Shown here piece after piece: positions 4,975 to 6,581 of a stretch of DNA of 6,581 nt; the stretch's first letter is position 1; every line of letters starts with the position of its first letter. Source of the stretch: Clostridiales bacterium UBA6468. GTDB lineage: Bacteria > Bacillota > Clostridia > Oscillospirales > Oscillospiraceae. The notes below the pieces were generated by a model. The model worked only from the letters and a program-made list of their open reading frames with translations, ran no database searches and had not been told where the DNA came from. Location of the stretch: the NCBI GenBank assembly GCA_002436765.1, contig DJNI01000004.1:1-6581 (forward strand), given 5' to 3'. Position numbers and translations under genes: made by a program.

Positions 4975-5403
4975 TTAACGATGGGGCACCTTGATTTTTG
5001 TTCGTTTTGCTCCCCTGCCCTGCCGCAGTCCCAGCAATGCAGCCGCTCCGCTGCCCGCCAGAACCAGCAGCGCGGTCGTACCCACGGCGCTGTACTGCCC
5101 GCCGAAGAACAGCGCGGTCATGGACATCAGCATGGCAAAGTAGATCACCCCGGACACGATACACACCAGCATCCGCTGCCGCTTGATCCGCCCAAAGGAA
5201 ATCATAGCGCCCGCAAAGGGCGACAGGATCAGCATTACCATAATGCCGTAGCCGACCTTCTCCACCGGGAGCGTTTCCGATTCCACCAGCTTTGCCAGTA
5301 TCGCCGTCAGGATCAGCGTCGCGGCAAGGCTGCACATCGCCCCGATGGCAAGTCCTGCGGGCATGGACGTCGCCCGGCCTGTGATCTTCTTGTTTGCAAC
5401 CAT
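4975..5403 (-). CDS. Four-helix membrane protein, TIGR04086 (DUF3792)-like
   Basis: The 142-residue product has four clear membrane segments (about 17-40, 50-71, 78-100 and 106-126). The second pair contains an AGAMISFGR turn (64-72) and a basic cytoplasmic loop GRIKRQR (71-77). The tail is strongly basic (GRGAKRTKIK, 129-138). Size, four-helix plan and the small-residue turn between helices 2 and 3 match the family of uncharacterised Firmicutes membrane proteins called TIGR04086. I assign it by pattern, not by alignment. The start at 5403 follows a purine-rich AAAGGGGAGAGGA that ends directly at the ATG. The gene lies after the terminator of the upstream pair and seems to be a separate unit. 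No function is known for this family. Confidence 0.8.
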   Translation of the reverse strand: MVANKKITGRATSMPAGLAIGAMCSLAATLILTAILAKLVESETLPVEKVGYGIMVMLILSPFAGAMISFGRIKRQRMLVCIVSGVIYFAMLMSMTALFFGGQYSAVGTTALLVLAGSGAAALLGLRQGRGAKRTKIKVPHR

Positions 5404-5531
5404 TCCTCTCTCCCCTTTCGCTCAAGCATATTCAGCCCCGGAGAGAAAAAGAACCTGTCCATTTACCATCATCAATCAGGCGGCCGCCGCGCAGGCAAAT
5501 ATCCCCCGGCTCGCAAAAAACCGGGGAAACG

Positions 5532-5562
5532 AAAAACCGGGACGGGCAACGCCCATCCCGGT
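5532..5562 (-). terminator. Terminator after the coaD operon
   Basis: On the minus strand ACCGGGAUGGGC (5562-5551) pairs with GCCCGUCCCGGU (5547-5536), with a single U-G pair and the loop GUU. UUUUU follows (overlapping 5536-5532). It lies about 20 bases beyond the stop at 5585. A second GC-rich hairpin (CCCCGG 5504-5509 with CCGGGG 5521-5526) follows just downstream. Confidence 0.9.
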
Positions 5563-5584
5563 ACACTTTTCAATTAAGAAAGTC

Positions 5585-6088
5585 TTACACTTCCACGTCC
5601 ACGTTGGGGGTCTTGCGCTGCTGCTGCGCTTCGGTGACGGTGCGGAACTTCATCCGCGTCTCCCGGATCTCCGCCAGCGCCTTGGAGACAACCTCCTCCG
5701 TCTGACGCAGGGAATCGTCCATATAGGCGTTCCCGGCCTTGCGCAGCTGCTCGATCTTCGCCTGGGTCTGCCCCACCAGCTCCTCACTGCGCTTCTTGGC
5801 CTCGATATAGATGGCCTCCTTGGTGACCATCTGCTTCGACTGTTCCTGCGCCTGACGCACGATGTTCTCCGCCTCCCGGCGTGCCTGGGAGATCAGTTCA
5901 TTGCGGGACTCCACAATGGTTCTCGACTGCTTCAGCTCGGCGGGCAGCTGGGCGATGATCTCATCCAGCATATCCAGAACCTTGTCCCGTTCCAGAATGC
6001 ACTTATCGGCTGCCAGAGGCATGGACCGGGCATCCTGCACCATGTCGTACAATGCGCCAATGATGTCTTCGCTATTACGATCGCTCAT
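5585..6088 (-). CDS. Coiled-coil protein encoded next to coaD
   Basis: The 167-residue product is soluble and almost entirely helical. Long stretches of heptad-like, charged sequence run from about residue 27 to 150 (for example ARREAENIVRQAQEQSKQM). There is no signal peptide or membrane segment. Clostridia often carry such a gene next to coaD, where automatic annotation labels it ATPase or ATP-synthase subunit-like because of the generic coiled coil; I see no ATP-binding motif. A DivIVA-like or scaffold role is possible but not shown. AAGGAGG (6104-6098) lies nine bases before the ATG at 6088. An ATG at 6094 is only three bases away but overlaps the coaD stop in a classical ATGA. Both starts give nearly the same protein and imply translational coupling with coaD. 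Confidence 0.85.
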   Translation of the reverse strand: MSDRNSEDIIGALYDMVQDARSMPLAADKCILERDKVLDMLDEIIAQLPAELKQSRTIVESRNELISQARREAENIVRQAQEQSKQMVTKEAIYIEAKKRSEELVGQTQAKIEQLRKAGNAYMDDSLRQTEEVVSKALAEIRETRMKFRTVTEAQQQRKTPNVDVEV

Positions 6089-6090
6089 GT

Positions 6091-6581
6091 TCATTTTCCT
6101 CCTTGAAGGGATAATCTTCGTTGCTCAATTCGCCTCTGAAAGTCCGGAATGATCTCTGCGGGCAGGAAATCCGAAAGATCCGCGCCATAGCTTGCCAGCT
6201 CCTTCACCAGACTGGAGCTGAGGAACATATACTCGCTGGAAGCCGTCAGGAACATGGTGTCAAGCTCCGGGTTGATCTTGCGGTTGATCAGCGCCATCTG
6301 GAATTCGTTCTCAAAGTCGGAGCCGGCGCGCAGTCCCTTGAGGATGACGCAGCTCCCCCGGCGGCGGGCATAGTCCGCAAGCAGCTCGGCGGAACAGTCC
6401 ACCTCCACATTGGGCAGGTCGCTGGTGACCCGGCGGATCAGCTCCACCCGCTCCTCCAGCGTGAACATGGGGTTCTTCCCCGCGTTGACCATGACACACA
6501 CGATGAGTTTATCAAAAATATTCGCGCCACGGCGAATGATATTCAGATGACCGCTGGTAACCGGGTCAAAGCTGCCCGGAT
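6091..6581 (-). CDS. coaD: Phosphopantetheine adenylyltransferase (5' end cut by the window edge)
   Basis: CoaD transfers AMP from ATP to 4'-phosphopantetheine, the fourth step of coenzyme A synthesis, in the cytoplasm. The visible 162 codons lack only the first few residues. They begin PGSFDPVTSGHL, with the (T/H)xGH nucleotide-binding motif as TSGH, and continue with the family blocks CVMVNAGKNPMF, LKGLRAGSDFENEFQMA and the C-terminal FLSSSLVKELA, the counterpart of the ISSTxVR signature. The reading frame continues to the right edge through codons earlier than the GTG near 6501, so a start there would be wrong: it would delete the active-site TSGH motif. The gene ends in TGA at 6091, overlapping or abutting the start of the coiled-coil gene, with which it forms an operon closed by the terminator at 5532-5562. 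Confidence 0.96.
   Translation of the reverse strand, partial: PGSFDPVTSGHLNIIRRGANIFDKLIVCVMVNAGKNPMFTLEERVELIRRVTSDLPNVEVDCSAELLADYARRRGSCVILKGLRAGSDFENEFQMALINRKINPELDTMFLTASSEYMFLSSSLVKELASYGADLSDFLPAEIIPDFQRRIEQRRLSLQGGK

Noticed and set aside
6311..6501. Start of coaD at the GTG near 6501
   Set aside because: The same frame continues without a stop to the window edge and encodes the PGSFDPVTSGHL active-site block, so the gene begins outside the window.

Overview
The window looks like a chromosomal segment of a GC-rich, low-oxygen-type member of the Clostridia (Firmicutes), probably near the Oscillospiraceae. The evidence is the Shine-Dalgarno sequences of AGGAGG type, consensus sigma-A promoters, a T-box tRNA-sensing leader, rho-independent terminators and the gene families present. 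The phylum is a fairly safe inference. The family is a guess from codon use and the style of the intergenic palindromes.

Left part (1-560): no protein gene. The minus strand carries a T-box leader RNA with its own promoter (372-399), Stem I, the conserved Stem III-like segment, a textbook antiterminator (73-141) and a competing terminator (24-87). The gene it controls lies beyond the left edge. The candidate specifier triplet is AUC, which would suggest isoleucine, but that reading is weak. A divergent plus-strand promoter (532-560) then drives pfkA.

Middle (597-2889): pfkA (ATP-dependent 6-phosphofructokinase) on the plus strand ends in a strong terminator. It converges on a minus-strand gene for a membrane-anchored extracytoplasmic protein of unknown function. 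Between that gene and xerD lies a block of about 250 bases (2934-3194) made almost entirely of consecutive perfect or near-perfect palindromes, including two related pairs. This is the most unusual piece of the window.

Right part (3195-6581), all minus strand. A small polytopic membrane protein gene (perhaps SpoIIM-like) is followed after 10 bases by xerD, both read from a good promoter at 4716-4744. Upstream is an AT-rich intergenic stretch with two competing hairpins, then a four-helix membrane protein of TIGR04086 type. Further upstream, coaD (phosphopantetheine adenylyltransferase, cut by the right edge) is translationally coupled to a coiled-coil protein gene, and that pair ends in a strong terminator.

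The genes are housekeeping: glycolysis, coenzyme A synthesis, chromosome dimer resolution and possibly sporulation or envelope functions. The regulatory RNA and the palindrome cluster are the parts that conventional gene calling would miss or would fill with false open reading frames.
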